The notes beneath the pieces are model-generated. The model was given only the letters and a program-made list of their open reading frames with translations, was not told the DNA's origin and did no database searches. Of a stretch of DNA of 64,000 bases, positions 1 through 8,446 are shown piece by piece; the first letter of the stretch is position 1; each line of letters opens with the position of its first letter. The translations under genes were made by a program, and so were the position numbers. Source of the stretch: Viridibacillus sp050279675. GTDB lineage: Bacteria; Bacillota; Bacilli; Bacillales_A; Planococcaceae. The stretch lies in contig NZ_JBNNUK010000009.1 of assembly GCF_050279675.1 (NCBI RefSeq), positions 62,001 through 126,000 on the forward strand. Direction: 5' to 3'.

Positions 1-258
1 TATATTGCTATGCTTCATATGAAAAAGTCAGCACATGATTATGTACTTCATTCACTAGGGCTAGACGAATCACAGTCAATTTATTTATCACATTACGGAC
101 ATATCGGTCAGATTGATCAAATTTTATCCTTAGAGTTAGCTTTAGAAAAAGGGAAAATAAAAAACGGAGATATTATCACGCTTGTTAGCGCAGGTATTGG
201 TTATGCATGGGGGGCAGTAACAATTAGATGGGGAACTCATGAGGAGGAGATTGTATGA
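1..258 (+). CDS. 3-oxoacyl-ACP synthase III family protein, C-terminal end (5' part outside window)
   Basis: The reading frame is open from the first base, so only the last 85 or so residues are present. They match the end of the FabH/KAS III fold: a helix 'LSLELALEKGKIKNGD', then 'ITLVSAGIGYAWGAVTIRWG'. In FabH the loop before this helix reads roughly H-G-N-T and supplies the catalytic Asn. Here it reads 'YGHIGQ', with His in the Asn position, so the enzyme is not a housekeeping FabH by this criterion. It may be an acyl-transfer or condensing enzyme of secondary lipid metabolism. Its stop codon overlaps the next start (ATGA), which indicates translational coupling. The catalytic Cys and His lie upstream of the window and cannot be checked. 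Confidence 0.75.
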   Translation, partial: YIAMLHMKKSAHDYVLHSLGLDESQSIYLSHYGHIGQIDQILSLELALEKGKIKNGDIITLVSAGIGYAWGAVTIRWGTHEEEIV

Positions 259-1151
259 CATTGCAACAAGACGTATTAAAAAAAGTGCGGTTATCTAACG
301 GAGAAACAATAGCTTATCGTGAAAGAGCTGGTGGAGATGAGCTTATAATTCTTATTCATGGCAATATGACATCTTCAAAACATTGGGATGTACTAATGGA
401 AGAACTTGATGGACGATTTACAATTCTATCACCAGATTTAAGAGGATTCGGTCAATCATCTTACCATAAACGAGTGTCACAAATTCGTGACTTTAGCGAA
501 GACTTAAAGCTATGGGTTGATGCTCTCGGGTTAAAAGATTTTACTTTAGTAGGTTGGTCTACTGGGGGCGCTGTTGCAATGCAATTTTGTGCGGATTATC
601 CCGGATTATGTCATAAATTAGTCCTACTAGCTTCCGCTTCAACAAGAGGTTATGCATTTTATGCGTCGAATCCGGATGGTTCACCTAATCTATTAAAGAG
701 AATACTTACTCTAGAAGAAGTTGAAAAAGATTCCGTAAAAACTGTACCTATGCAAAATTTATATGATAGTGGGAATCGTGAGGGATTAAAAGCAGTTTGG
801 AATGCGCTTATTTATACGCATAAGCAACCATCAGAACTGCAGTATGAAGCCTATATAGATGATATGTTGACACAGCGTAATCTTGCAGATGTATATCATG
901 TGTTAAATACTTTCAATATTAGTTCTAAGAAGAATGAAGTAAGTCATGGACAAAACGAAGTAGCGAAAATCCAAATACCTACACTAATTATTTATGGTGA
1001 TCGTGATTACGTAGTACCTGAGACTATGACAAAAGAGATAATAGAAGATTTTGAGGGACGTGCAAAAGTAGTAAAACTGAGCGACAGTGGTCATTCACCA
1101 TTAATAGATGATTTAACACAACTAGTTAATCAGATTGAACTATTTATATAA
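255..1151 (+). CDS. alpha/beta hydrolase
   Basis: This is a complete 298-residue single-domain alpha/beta hydrolase. Visible elements are the oxyanion-region 'HGNMTSSKHW' (about 35-44), 'DLRGFGQS' (61-68), the nucleophile elbow G-W-S-T-G with Ser102, a late 'YGDRDYVVPE' that supplies the acid, and 'DSGHSP' with the catalytic His near the C-terminus. The substrate cannot be told from sequence. Its start overlaps the upstream ketoacyl synthase stop by four bases and the SDR gene follows directly, so it is probably an operon member acting on the same acyl intermediate, either as a thioesterase or as a true hydrolase. The large cap between about 145 and 225 is typical of the family. Confidence 0.85.
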   Translation: MTLQQDVLKKVRLSNGETIAYRERAGGDELIILIHGNMTSSKHWDVLMEELDGRFTILSPDLRGFGQSSYHKRVSQIRDFSEDLKLWVDALGLKDFTLVGWSTGGAVAMQFCADYPGLCHKLVLLASASTRGYAFYASNPDGSPNLLKRILTLEEVEKDSVKTVPMQNLYDSGNREGLKAVWNALIYTHKQPSELQYEAYIDDMLTQRNLADVYHVLNTFNISSKKNEVSHGQNEVAKIQIPTLIIYGDRDYVVPETMTKEIIEDFEGRAKVVKLSDSGHSPLIDDLTQLVNQIELFI

Positions 1152-1164
1152 TGGAGGAATTGGA

Positions 1165-1905
1165 ATGAGATTGCAAAATAAAGTGGCAATGATTACAGGT
1201 GGAGCTAGTGGAATTGGTTTAGCAGCAGTAAAACGATTTGCAGAAGAAGGAGCAATAGTTATTATTGCGGATTACAACGAAGAAGCAGGATATAAAGTTG
1301 AAGCGAAATACCTTGAAGATGACTATGATGTAGCTTTCTATCCCATCAATGTAACTAAACGTGAAAGCGTCAATAATGTAATTGCAAAAGTGATTAGCAA
1401 ATATAATAAGATTGATATTTTAGTAAATAATGCGGGTATTACAAATGATGCAATGCTTTCAAAAATGACGGAAGAACAGTTTGATCAAGTAATCGATGTA
1501 AATTTAAAAGGTGTTTTCAATTGCACTCAAGCAGTTACTCCAGCTATGGTAGCACAAGGCTATGGGAAAATTATAAACACATCATCTGTCAGCGGTGTCT
1601 ACGGCAATGTTGGTCAAACAAATTATGCAGCTACAAAAGCAGCTATTGTTGGGATGACTAAAACTTGGGCAAAAGAACTAGGTAGAAAAGGAATTAATGT
1701 CAATGCAGTTGCACCAGGTTTTACTAGAACACCAATGGTTGAAAAAATGCCATCTAAAGTATTAGAGAAAATGGAATCCATCGTTTCTTTACAACGTTTA
1801 GCGGCACCAGAAGATATTGCCAATGCTTACCTATTTTTAGCTTCAGAAGAAGCAAGCTATATTACAGGCCATGTATTACAGGTTGATGGTGGAATTATGA
1901 TGTAA
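1165..1905 (+). CDS. SDR family 3-oxoacyl-ACP/CoA reductase (FabG type)
   Basis: The product is a 246-residue classical short-chain dehydrogenase, the usual FabG/PhaB length. It has the NADP(H) loop T-G-G-A-S-G-I-G (11-18), 'NNAG' (88-91), Ser140/141, the Y-A-A-T-K catalytic motif (Tyr154, Lys158), and the 'APGFTRTPM' and C-terminal 'ITGHVLQVDGG' signatures. The ATG at 1165 is chosen because GGAGG sits about eight bases upstream; a longer reading from 1135 would run back into the hydrolase gene. It should reduce a beta-ketoacyl thioester made by the upstream condensing enzyme. Because it is in a specialised cluster, the housekeeping symbol fabG is withheld. Confidence 0.88.
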   Translation: MRLQNKVAMITGGASGIGLAAVKRFAEEGAIVIIADYNEEAGYKVEAKYLEDDYDVAFYPINVTKRESVNNVIAKVISKYNKIDILVNNAGITNDAMLSKMTEEQFDQVIDVNLKGVFNCTQAVTPAMVAQGYGKIINTSSVSGVYGNVGQTNYAATKAAIVGMTKTWAKELGRKGINVNAVAPGFTRTPMVEKMPSKVLEKMESIVSLQRLAAPEDIANAYLFLASEEASYITGHVLQVDGGIMM

Positions 1906-1917
1906 GGGGGAGAAGTT

Positions 1918-3387
1918 ATGCATAGTGAGCAATCATGGATATTAAAAAAAGCTGCCATTACCCCCAAAAAAACATCGTTGATTGATATTGCTACGAACAG
2001 GAGCTGGTCCTATAAACAATTGGGCTATGAAGTGAAAAAGTGGGCTATGTTTCTAAAAAACTGCGGTCTACAAAAAGGTGATCGGGTCGCCGTGATTGCG
2101 GAAAATAGAATTGATCTATTTGCCATTCTTTTTGCATGTGCCATCGGTGGTTACATCTATGTTCCCTTAAACTGGAGATTAAGTCATTCAGAACTTGACT
2201 ATATTCTTGACGATTGTACACCAGCCTTAATACTATATGAAGATCAATTTATGAAGCTTATAGCTAATAACCCACATATGAAAGCATACCCAATTACAAT
2301 AGAGATTGTAGCAGAGCACTTCAATGTACCAACAAATAATTGGAATTCGAAAGACGCATGGTTAATGATATATACTGGTGGGACAACTGGAAAGCCAAAG
2401 GGTGTAGTCTTATCATATGATGCGATAAATTGGAATGCCTTCAATACTATTATTAGTTGGAATATTAGTAGTGATGATTGCACATTAAATTATATGCCAT
2501 TATTTCATACGGGAGGATTGAATGCATTATCAATTCCAATATTAATGGCTGGAGGTACAGTTGTAATAGGAAATAAATTCAATCCCCAAGAAGCAATCCA
2601 GTCATTGAATAGTTACAGCACAACAATTTCGTTATTTGTCCCGACAATGTATCAATCTATGATTGATACAGAAGAATTCAAGAAAACAAGTTTTCCTAGT
2701 ATAAAAGTATTTTTATCAGGTGGAGCTCCATGTCCCATCACTGTGCATAAAACCTTCTTACAAAAGGGAGTACCATTTAAAGAGGGTTATGGATTAACCG
2801 AAGCTGGTCCCAATAATTTTGTTATTCAACCAGAGGAGGCCGCAATAAAACTAGGATCTGTCGGAAAGTGTATGCAATTTAATGAAGTTAAAATTCAAGC
2901 TCCGAATGGTCGAGAATGCAGACGTGATGAAGTAGGAGAACTATATATTAAAGGAAAGCATATGTTCAGCGAATATTGGAAGAATCCACAAGAGACAGCT
3001 AAAACTATTATTAATGGATGGCTTCGTACTGGTGATTTAGCGAAGATGGATCAGGACGGGGATATTTATATCGTAGGACGAGTAAAAGAAATGATTATTT
3101 CAGGAGGGGAAAATGTCTATCCTCAAGAGGTGGAACAATGTATTATTACTCATCCAAAGGTGAAAGAGGTCGCAGTTATAGGAATTGCTGATTGTCACTG
3201 GGGTGAAATCGTTACGGCTTTTATCGTATCTGATGATGCATTTAATAATGTTAAAGAAATTCAAGACCTTTGTAGAAGTCATCTAGGTAGTTATAAAATC
3301 CCTCGGAATATTTATTTTATCCCTGAACTACCAAAAACACATGTAGGGAAAATTGATAAAAAGAAGCTTCAAACAATTCAAATGTAA
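1918..3387 (+). CDS. AMP-dependent acyl-CoA synthetase/ligase
   Basis: This 489-residue adenylate-forming enzyme has the P-loop-like A3 motif 'YTGGTTGKPKGV' near residue 150, 'GYGLTEAGP' (A5), 'WLRTGDLAKMD' (A7), 'ISGGENVYPQEVE' (A8) and a C-terminal 'GKIDKK' carrying the catalytic Lys. It should activate a carboxylic (probably fatty) acid to an acyl-AMP and then to a CoA thioester; the specificity is not readable. GGGGGA lies eight bases before the ATG, and the gene starts 12 bases after the SDR stop, so it is the last gene of the cluster. A weak hairpin follows. Ligases of this fold can also close beta-lactones in ole/lst-type clusters, which is an alternative. Confidence 0.87.
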   Translation: MHSEQSWILKKAAITPKKTSLIDIATNRSWSYKQLGYEVKKWAMFLKNCGLQKGDRVAVIAENRIDLFAILFACAIGGYIYVPLNWRLSHSELDYILDDCTPALILYEDQFMKLIANNPHMKAYPITIEIVAEHFNVPTNNWNSKDAWLMIYTGGTTGKPKGVVLSYDAINWNAFNTIISWNISSDDCTLNYMPLFHTGGLNALSIPILMAGGTVVIGNKFNPQEAIQSLNSYSTTISLFVPTMYQSMIDTEEFKKTSFPSIKVFLSGGAPCPITVHKTFLQKGVPFKEGYGLTEAGPNNFVIQPEEAAIKLGSVGKCMQFNEVKIQAPNGRECRRDEVGELYIKGKHMFSEYWKNPQETAKTIINGWLRTGDLAKMDQDGDIYIVGRVKEMIISGGENVYPQEVEQCIITHPKVKEVAVIGIADCHWGEIVTAFIVSDDAFNNVKEIQDLCRSHLGSYKIPRNIYFIPELPKTHVGKIDKKKLQTIQM

Positions 3388-3450
3388 ACGGTCTGTTGAT
3401 TATTAACGGGTTCGAAATTGAGGAGTAAAAATATAAATAACCATTAAGAA

Positions 3451-3474
3451 AGGGGTGCAATTAGCACCTCTTGT
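3451..3474 (+). terminator. probable terminator of the ketoacyl synthase-ligase cluster
   Basis: An 8-bp stem (AGGGGTGC / GCACCTCT, one mismatch) with a 5-base loop follows the ligase gene by 60 bases. The T-run is poor, so termination strength is uncertain. Confidence 0.45.
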
Positions 3475-3537
3475 ACATCTATTTTAGCGATTAAATTAGA
3501 CCTAAATTGGTTATCTTTTGATAATCTCATTATTTCA

Positions 3538-3750
3538 CTAAATTGTCTTTAATGCTTCCTGAAGTTTTTTCACTACCCTTGATAAACCTAATATTGAATT
3601 TGTTGTATCGAATTTTTCAATATCAAAGGAATGATTTGCATTTTGGACAATCTCTATCTTTAAATTTGAGTTACTTAATTGTTCAATTTTATTTGAATTG
3701 AAATGATAAAATAAACGAAGTGCCAACTTCTCTTTAATAGAAATCGGCAC
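3538..3750 (-). pseudogene. C-terminal fragment of a probable alpha/beta hydrolase
   Basis: About 70 codons are open on the minus strand. The segment 'EIVQNANHSFDIEKFD' resembles the end of a dienelactone-hydrolase-like or other alpha/beta hydrolase, where the catalytic His sits in a N-x-x-H-S/x-F context. The first codons fall inside a perfect 14-bp terminator hairpin and no ribosome binding site or N-terminal two thirds exists. It is therefore treated as a relic rather than a gene. The family assignment is weak because only one motif is visible. Confidence 0.4.
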
Positions 3751-3759
3751 TTCGTTTAT
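3711..3759. terminator. perfect 14-bp inverted repeat, probable bidirectional terminator
   Basis: ATAAACGAAGTGCC pairs perfectly with GGCACTTCGTTTAT across a 21-base loop. A and T tracts at the two ends would allow termination from either side. It separates two gene relics on the minus strand. Confidence 0.55.
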
Positions 3760-3769
3760 TCGCTATAAG

Positions 3770-3978
3770 TTATTGTGTCGCTTTTGGTGGTAGGCACACG
3801 TCACATTTACGTTGGTTATTATTTTTAAATTTCGTAAATGTTTTTCAAAGTTGCTATCACATGCACATTAAAATAGTAACTTTTGAGAAAAACCGTGATA
3901 TTCCGTCGTTAGCAACTTACTTTCCGAATTGTTCTCAACAAATTCTTTAATTTTACCAATCGTCCATTGTTTATTCAA
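3770..3978 (-). pseudogene. frameshifted zinc-ribbon N-terminal domain (endonuclease-like relic)
   Basis: From a TTG at 3978, preceded by GGAGGTG, the frame reads 'MNKQWTIGKIKEFVENNS' and stops after 36 codons. The sequence continues in another frame with 'KTFTKFKNNNQRKCDVC' to 3770. Joined, this resembles the small Cys-rich domain at the front of phage and mobile-element endonuclease-type proteins: a C-x-C pair, a Lys-rich linker, then C-x-x-C. The break and the absence of anything downstream show it is dead. The assignment is from pattern memory and is tentative. Confidence 0.4.
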
Positions 3979-3984
3979 TCTCTT

Positions 3985-4660
3985 ACACCTCCATATTTCT
4001 CGCTATGCGGAGGCTTTTCTTGGCATCCGTTCAATTATAAGCAAAAGTAGTAATTATCTTAAGTTCCTCATTATTACATGAGCTGGTACTCAATTAAACA
4101 GATGGAGGTTATCTTATTAAACTAAACTGCCTCGTTAGTTGAATATCAGTAAGTTACAAATATATGTATATTACAAATTCTTCTAAATCCATTATTTAAA
4201 ATAGTCGAATATGCTACTTAAAAAGCATCTGAGGATAGGTATTTTTGTTTCCACTTAATGATTTAACGATATTAGCTATTGTTAATCTGTTAATTACTAT
4301 GTCAATTGCGAAAAAAACCTTATTTAGTAAACAATAATAAAAGGTTTAAATCATATGCGATTGGAATCCAAAATTGATACTTTAATTAGTTTTAGTACTC
4401 TTAAAGCGAACCAGTTATTTATAATCAGGTTATTTTTTATTGTTAAGCATAAATGTGGAATTTTCCACTTTAGGTGTAAGGCAATGTAACGTAACGTTTA
4501 CAACCAGCAACGATATGTGTAACTGCAAAAAAAAACGTGCAAATTTTTGTGGTAAAACTTTTGAATAAAATTAAGTCTTAAAATTGATATAGCTTTAAGT
4601 TGTAATAACGAATATACTTTATATTAGGAAAACTTTTTTTATTTGCACAAAAAATTACAT
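3985..4660. other. gene-free AT-rich stretch
   Basis: No reading frame with a believable ribosome binding site is seen on either strand. A modest hairpin with A/T tracts lies near 4310-4348. The distal part must contain the promoter of the riboswitch-controlled transport operon. Confidence 0.5.
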
Positions 4661-4667
4661 ATAGTAT

Positions 4668-4832
4668 TGGAATAGGTGTGTTCGTTTAAAACGAATACTT
4701 AATAGGGAAGTCGGTGAAAATCCGACATGGTCCCGCCGCTGTAAGGGTGAGTCTCATGCAAGAAAGTCACTGGATAATATCCGGGAAGACGCATGGAGGC
4801 TATGAACCTAAGTCAGAAGACCTGCCTGTTCT
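4668..4832 (+). promoter_or_regulatory. cobalamin riboswitch (aptamer)
   Basis: The conserved B12-box features appear in order: GGGAA followed by GGTGAAAATCC, the CCCGCCGCTGTAA core at about 4732-4744, AAGTCACTGG, GGAAGACGC, and AAGTCAGAAGACCTGCC at the 3' end. This is the classic cobalamin (adenosylcobalamin) aptamer. It lies about 165 bases before a NikA-type lipoprotein gene, with a terminator hairpin in between. B12 binding should therefore shut off transcription of the downstream importer. Confidence 0.95.
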
Positions 4833-4903
4833 AAAAATGCTGATAAACCTACGGGAGATAGGGAGGTGTTAGAGTGCTAGGAGACAAAATTGTTCTGAAA
4901 CTA

Positions 4904-4948
4904 TAAGCATTGCTGACCTTTTTTATCGGGTTAGGAATGCTTTTTTGT
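4904..4948 (+). terminator. riboswitch expression-platform terminator
   Basis: AAGCATT pairs with AATGCTT, with further partial pairing inside (GCTGACC / GGTTAGG), followed by TTTTTTG. It stands between the aptamer and the first transporter gene. It is the natural OFF structure when cobalamin is bound. Confidence 0.8.
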
Positions 4949-4997
4949 TTGCCAATATTTTATGGTAATAAAATTTTATAGTTGAAGGTGAGAAAAA

Positions 4998-6620
4998 GTG
5001 TTATTCAAACGATCAAAATTATTAAGTCTTCTCTTTTTACTATTATTAATGTTCTTAACGAGTTGCAGTAATACTCCCAAAGGTTCAGAAACTACTTCAC
5101 TTAAAGGTAATGAGAAAGTTGTTACATTTTCTATGACTGGAGATATAGGCGATTTAAATCCACATACATATTTTCCAAATGAGTTTTTTGCACAAGCAAT
5201 GGTATATGAGCCCCTTGTGTATTACGGGAAGGGTGGGGATATTCAGCCTTGGTTAGCAAAGAGCTGGGATATTTCAAAAGACGGCAAAGAATATGTGTTC
5301 CATCTGAGAAAAGATGTAGAGTTTTCTGATGGCTCGAAATTTAATGCGGCAATTGTTAAGAAGAATTTCGATACGATTTTAAATAATCATAAACAACATG
5401 AATGGGTAGAGTTAATTAACCAAATTAAAGATACAGCAGTAGTGGATGAATATACTTTTAAGCTTACTTTGAACAATTCTTATTATCCAACTCTACAAGA
5501 ATTAACATACATAAGACCTTTGAGATTTGTTGGAGAAGCTGCTTTTCCTGACAGCCAAGATACATTTAAGGATGGTCTTAAATCTCAAATTGGTACAGGG
5601 CCATGGGTACTGAGCGAATATAAGAAAAATGAATATGCATTATTCGAAAGAAATGAAAAGTACTGGGGTACTAAACCAAAAGTAGATAAGGTTGTTGTTA
5701 AGGTCATTACTGACGGAGAATCTAGAGTATTAGCATTTGAGAAAAATGAACTTGATTTTATTTTTGGTAATGGGGTCATCAGTCAAGATTCATTCCAATT
5801 TTTAAAGGATTCAGGGAAATATGAAACTAAGTTGTCAGAGCCTACAGCTACAAGAACGCTTCTTTTTAATACAAATAAAGAAGCAACTAAAGACCATAAA
5901 GTACGTTTAGCGCTGAACTATGCATTTAATAAACAGGCTGTGATCGATAATATTTTTTATGGTATGGAAAAAAAAGCAGATACATTGTTTCCACCTGTAT
6001 TGGATTACACAAAAATTGACATAGATCCATATGAGTATGACACAGCAAAAGCAGAGCAGTTATTAGATAAAGCAGGGTGGAAAAAAATAGAGGGTAAACC
6101 GTTTAGAGAAAAAGACGGAAAAGAACTGCAGCTAGAATTCCTTTTTAATAGTACAGATAATATCCAAAAGTCGATCGCAGAATTTGTGCAAGGTGATTTT
6201 AGAAAACTAGGAATTGATATTAAGTTGAATAGTCAGGAAACTAATACTTTCTGGAAAACGGCATTCCAAGGCAATTACGACATATTATTTACCTCAACAT
6301 GGGCCGTACCTTTTGATCCACATTCTTATTTAGCTTCAATTACAACAGATTCAGAAAATGGTGGTCCAGATTATACTGCTTTATTGGGGTTACCAGAGAA
6401 GAAAGAAATAGACGAGAAGATTAAAAAAGTGCTTTTAACTACAGATGAAAAAGAAAGAAAAATGTTGTATACCGATATTTTAACAACTTTGCATGAGCAA
6501 GCGGTATACTTACCGATATCTTATCAATCCAATGTAGCGGTTTATCATAAAAATATTAAAGGATTAGATTTTTTGCCTCAAGAAGCAGAGGTACCTTTAA
6601 CTACAATAGATGTTGAATGA
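4998..6620 (+). CDS. nikA: nickel/cobalt-type ABC transporter substrate-binding lipoprotein (NikA family)
   Basis: This 540-residue family 5 extracellular solute-binding protein is anchored as a lipoprotein: after a hydrophobic stretch, L-T-S-C puts the lipid Cys at residue 23. The mature part is NikA-like throughout ('LNPHTYFPNEFFAQAMVYEPLV', 'PWLAKSW', 'TGPWVL', 'LNYAFNKQAVIDN'). NikA-type proteins bind metal, usually as a chelate, and deliver it to NikBC. The start is GTG with GAAGGTGAG upstream. Control by a cobalamin riboswitch argues that the useful cargo here is cobalt for B12, though nickel or a metallophore complex cannot be excluded. It is first of a five-gene operon. Confidence 0.88.
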   Translation: MLFKRSKLLSLLFLLLLMFLTSCSNTPKGSETTSLKGNEKVVTFSMTGDIGDLNPHTYFPNEFFAQAMVYEPLVYYGKGGDIQPWLAKSWDISKDGKEYVFHLRKDVEFSDGSKFNAAIVKKNFDTILNNHKQHEWVELINQIKDTAVVDEYTFKLTLNNSYYPTLQELTYIRPLRFVGEAAFPDSQDTFKDGLKSQIGTGPWVLSEYKKNEYALFERNEKYWGTKPKVDKVVVKVITDGESRVLAFEKNELDFIFGNGVISQDSFQFLKDSGKYETKLSEPTATRTLLFNTNKEATKDHKVRLALNYAFNKQAVIDNIFYGMEKKADTLFPPVLDYTKIDIDPYEYDTAKAEQLLDKAGWKKIEGKPFREKDGKELQLEFLFNSTDNIQKSIAEFVQGDFRKLGIDIKLNSQETNTFWKTAFQGNYDILFTSTWAVPFDPHSYLASITTDSENGGPDYTALLGLPEKKEIDEKIKKVLLTTDEKERKMLYTDILTTLHEQAVYLPISYQSNVAVYHKNIKGLDFLPQEAEVPLTTIDVE

Positions 6621-6659
6621 TGGAAGGATTATTAATAACAACAACTTAAGGAGTACTAC

Positions 6660-7598
6660 ATGAGTTGGTTTATAGTTAAGCGTTTCGCAAGTCTTGTTCC
6701 AATATTATTAGGAATCTCAATTATCACTTTTATCTTACTGCACTTAATTCCTGGAGATCCAGCAGTAGCTTATTTAAGGTTATCGAATATTCCGCCTACT
6801 GATGAGGCTGTGGCTGCTCTTCGACTTGAGCTTGGATTAAATAAGCCTTTATATATCCAGTATTTTGAGTGGTTAGGAAATGTAATTCAACTTGATTTAG
6901 GGATTTCATTTGTGTCTAAGAATACAGTTTGGGACGAGATGTTGTTACATTTAGTTCCAACAATTCAACTAACATTAGCTGCGTTTTTCTTTATTGTAGT
7001 TATTAGCTTACCAATAGGAATGCTATCGGCTATCTACAAAGGAAAATGGATAGATCAATTTAGCAGAATAATAGCTTTTGTTAGTGTTTCTATGCCTACA
7101 TTTTGGTTTGGTTTTCTATTAATCTATTTTTTATCATTAAAGTTAGATTTATTACCCGTTTTGGGGAGGGGGACACTAGAACATGTAGTGCTTCCTTCCT
7201 TAACGCTTGCTTTTGGCTATATTGGCACAAATATACGATTACTTCGAGCGAGTATGCTTGAAAATATAAATGAACCATTTGTTATATATGCAAGAGCGAG
7301 AGGTTTGCGTCAAGGGAAAATCATTAGTAGACATGTGTTAAAAAAGTCCCTCCTTCCTGTAGTGACTGGGCTAGGTATGAGTTTTGGAAATATGCTAGGT
7401 GGAGCAGTTATTGTTGAAACCATTTTCGCTTGGCCAGGAATGGGACAATTATTTGTCTCGTCCATTATAAATCAAGATTATCCAATGATCCAGGGCTGTG
7501 TATTATTTATGACTGTAATCTTTGTGGTCTGTAATCTTTTAGTTGACCTTACATATTCCTTACTAGACCCCCGTATTCGATTGGAGGGAGTGGAATGA
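6660..7598 (+). CDS. nikB: NikB-type ABC transporter permease
   Basis: The product is a 312-residue integral membrane protein of the DppB/NikB family, with about six membrane segments, an N-terminal 'IPGDPAVAY' and the long extracytoplasmic stretch usual for the B subunit. The EAA-like cytoplasmic loop that contacts the ATPases is visible as 'YARARGLRQGKIISRHVLKKSLLP'-type sequence around residues 205-228. It pairs with the next gene, whose start overlaps its stop (ATGA), to form the channel. AAGGAG lies a few bases before its ATG. Confidence 0.88.
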   Translation: MSWFIVKRFASLVPILLGISIITFILLHLIPGDPAVAYLRLSNIPPTDEAVAALRLELGLNKPLYIQYFEWLGNVIQLDLGISFVSKNTVWDEMLLHLVPTIQLTLAAFFFIVVISLPIGMLSAIYKGKWIDQFSRIIAFVSVSMPTFWFGFLLIYFLSLKLDLLPVLGRGTLEHVVLPSLTLAFGYIGTNIRLLRASMLENINEPFVIYARARGLRQGKIISRHVLKKSLLPVVTGLGMSFGNMLGGAVIVETIFAWPGMGQLFVSSIINQDYPMIQGCVLFMTVIFVVCNLLVDLTYSLLDPRIRLEGVE

Positions 7599-8431
7599 GA
7601 CCGATTGTAAAGTTGAATCGAAAGCTGATAAATCATAAGCTCATGACGATTAGCAGTATCATTATTTTACTTATGATTGGAGTAGCCCTCTTTGCTCCTT
7701 TTTTGGCTCCTAATGATCCGAACTTTGTTGATATCGCTCAGAAACTACAAGGCCCTTCCTCTCAGTTTCCATTAGGGACTGACCATTTAGGGAGATGTAT
7801 ATTATCGCGATTAATCTTTGGAACACAGACTTCGCTCGGAACAGCCATCCTTGTCATAGGATTTATGATGATGATTAGTGTTCCACTTGGCATTTTTGCA
7901 GGATATGTTGGTGGTAAGGTAGATTATCTCTTTATGAGAATCTGTGACATCCTCATGGCATTCCCAAGCTTTCTTCTTTCATTAGCTTTGGTTGGCATAT
8001 TGGGGCCGGGGATTTTTAATCTAATTTTGGCAATGGTGCTTGTTCAATGGGTTTATTATGCTCGTGTCATTCGAGGAATGGTGCTCAGTGTTAAGGAACA
8101 AAACTTTATATTAGCAGCCAAAATATGTGGCACTCCAAAGTTTATCATAATTATGAAACACATTTTCCCTGCCATTATCTCTCAAGTTGTTGTATTAGTC
8201 TTTATGGACATCGGAGGAGTTATCTTAGCTATTTCTAGTCTTTCATTTTTAGGTCTTGGAGTACAACCTCCAGAGGCAGAGTGGGGAATGATGATTAATG
8301 ATAGTAAACCATTTTTTAGAAATTACCCTTCATTGATGTTGTACCCGGGAATGATGGTTTTCATCGTTGTCATAGCCTTTAACGTATTCGGCGAGGCATT
8401 GAAGGATATGTTAGACCTGAAAAAGGGCTAA
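7595..8431 (+). CDS. nikC: NikC-type ABC transporter permease
   Basis: This 278-residue DppC/NikC-family permease has the N-terminal 'PFLAPNDPNFVD', the 'LGTDHLGRCILSRLI' motif common to C subunits, and an EAA-like loop around 'NFILAAKICGTPKFII'. The C-terminal 'SFLGLGVQPPEAEWG' is diagnostic of the family. It overlaps the upstream permease gene by four bases, consistent with equal production of both channel halves. Confidence 0.88.
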   Translation: MRPIVKLNRKLINHKLMTISSIIILLMIGVALFAPFLAPNDPNFVDIAQKLQGPSSQFPLGTDHLGRCILSRLIFGTQTSLGTAILVIGFMMMISVPLGIFAGYVGGKVDYLFMRICDILMAFPSFLLSLALVGILGPGIFNLILAMVLVQWVYYARVIRGMVLSVKEQNFILAAKICGTPKFIIIMKHIFPAIISQVVVLVFMDIGGVILAISSLSFLGLGVQPPEAEWGMMINDSKPFFRNYPSLMLYPGMMVFIVVIAFNVFGEALKDMLDLKKG

Positions 8432-8446
8432 GGGGGAGGTCGTGGA

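Noticed and set aside
4354..4488. 44-codon frame starting MRLESKIDTL
   Set aside because: No ribosome binding site, no family resemblance, and biased AT-rich composition; it is likely chance.
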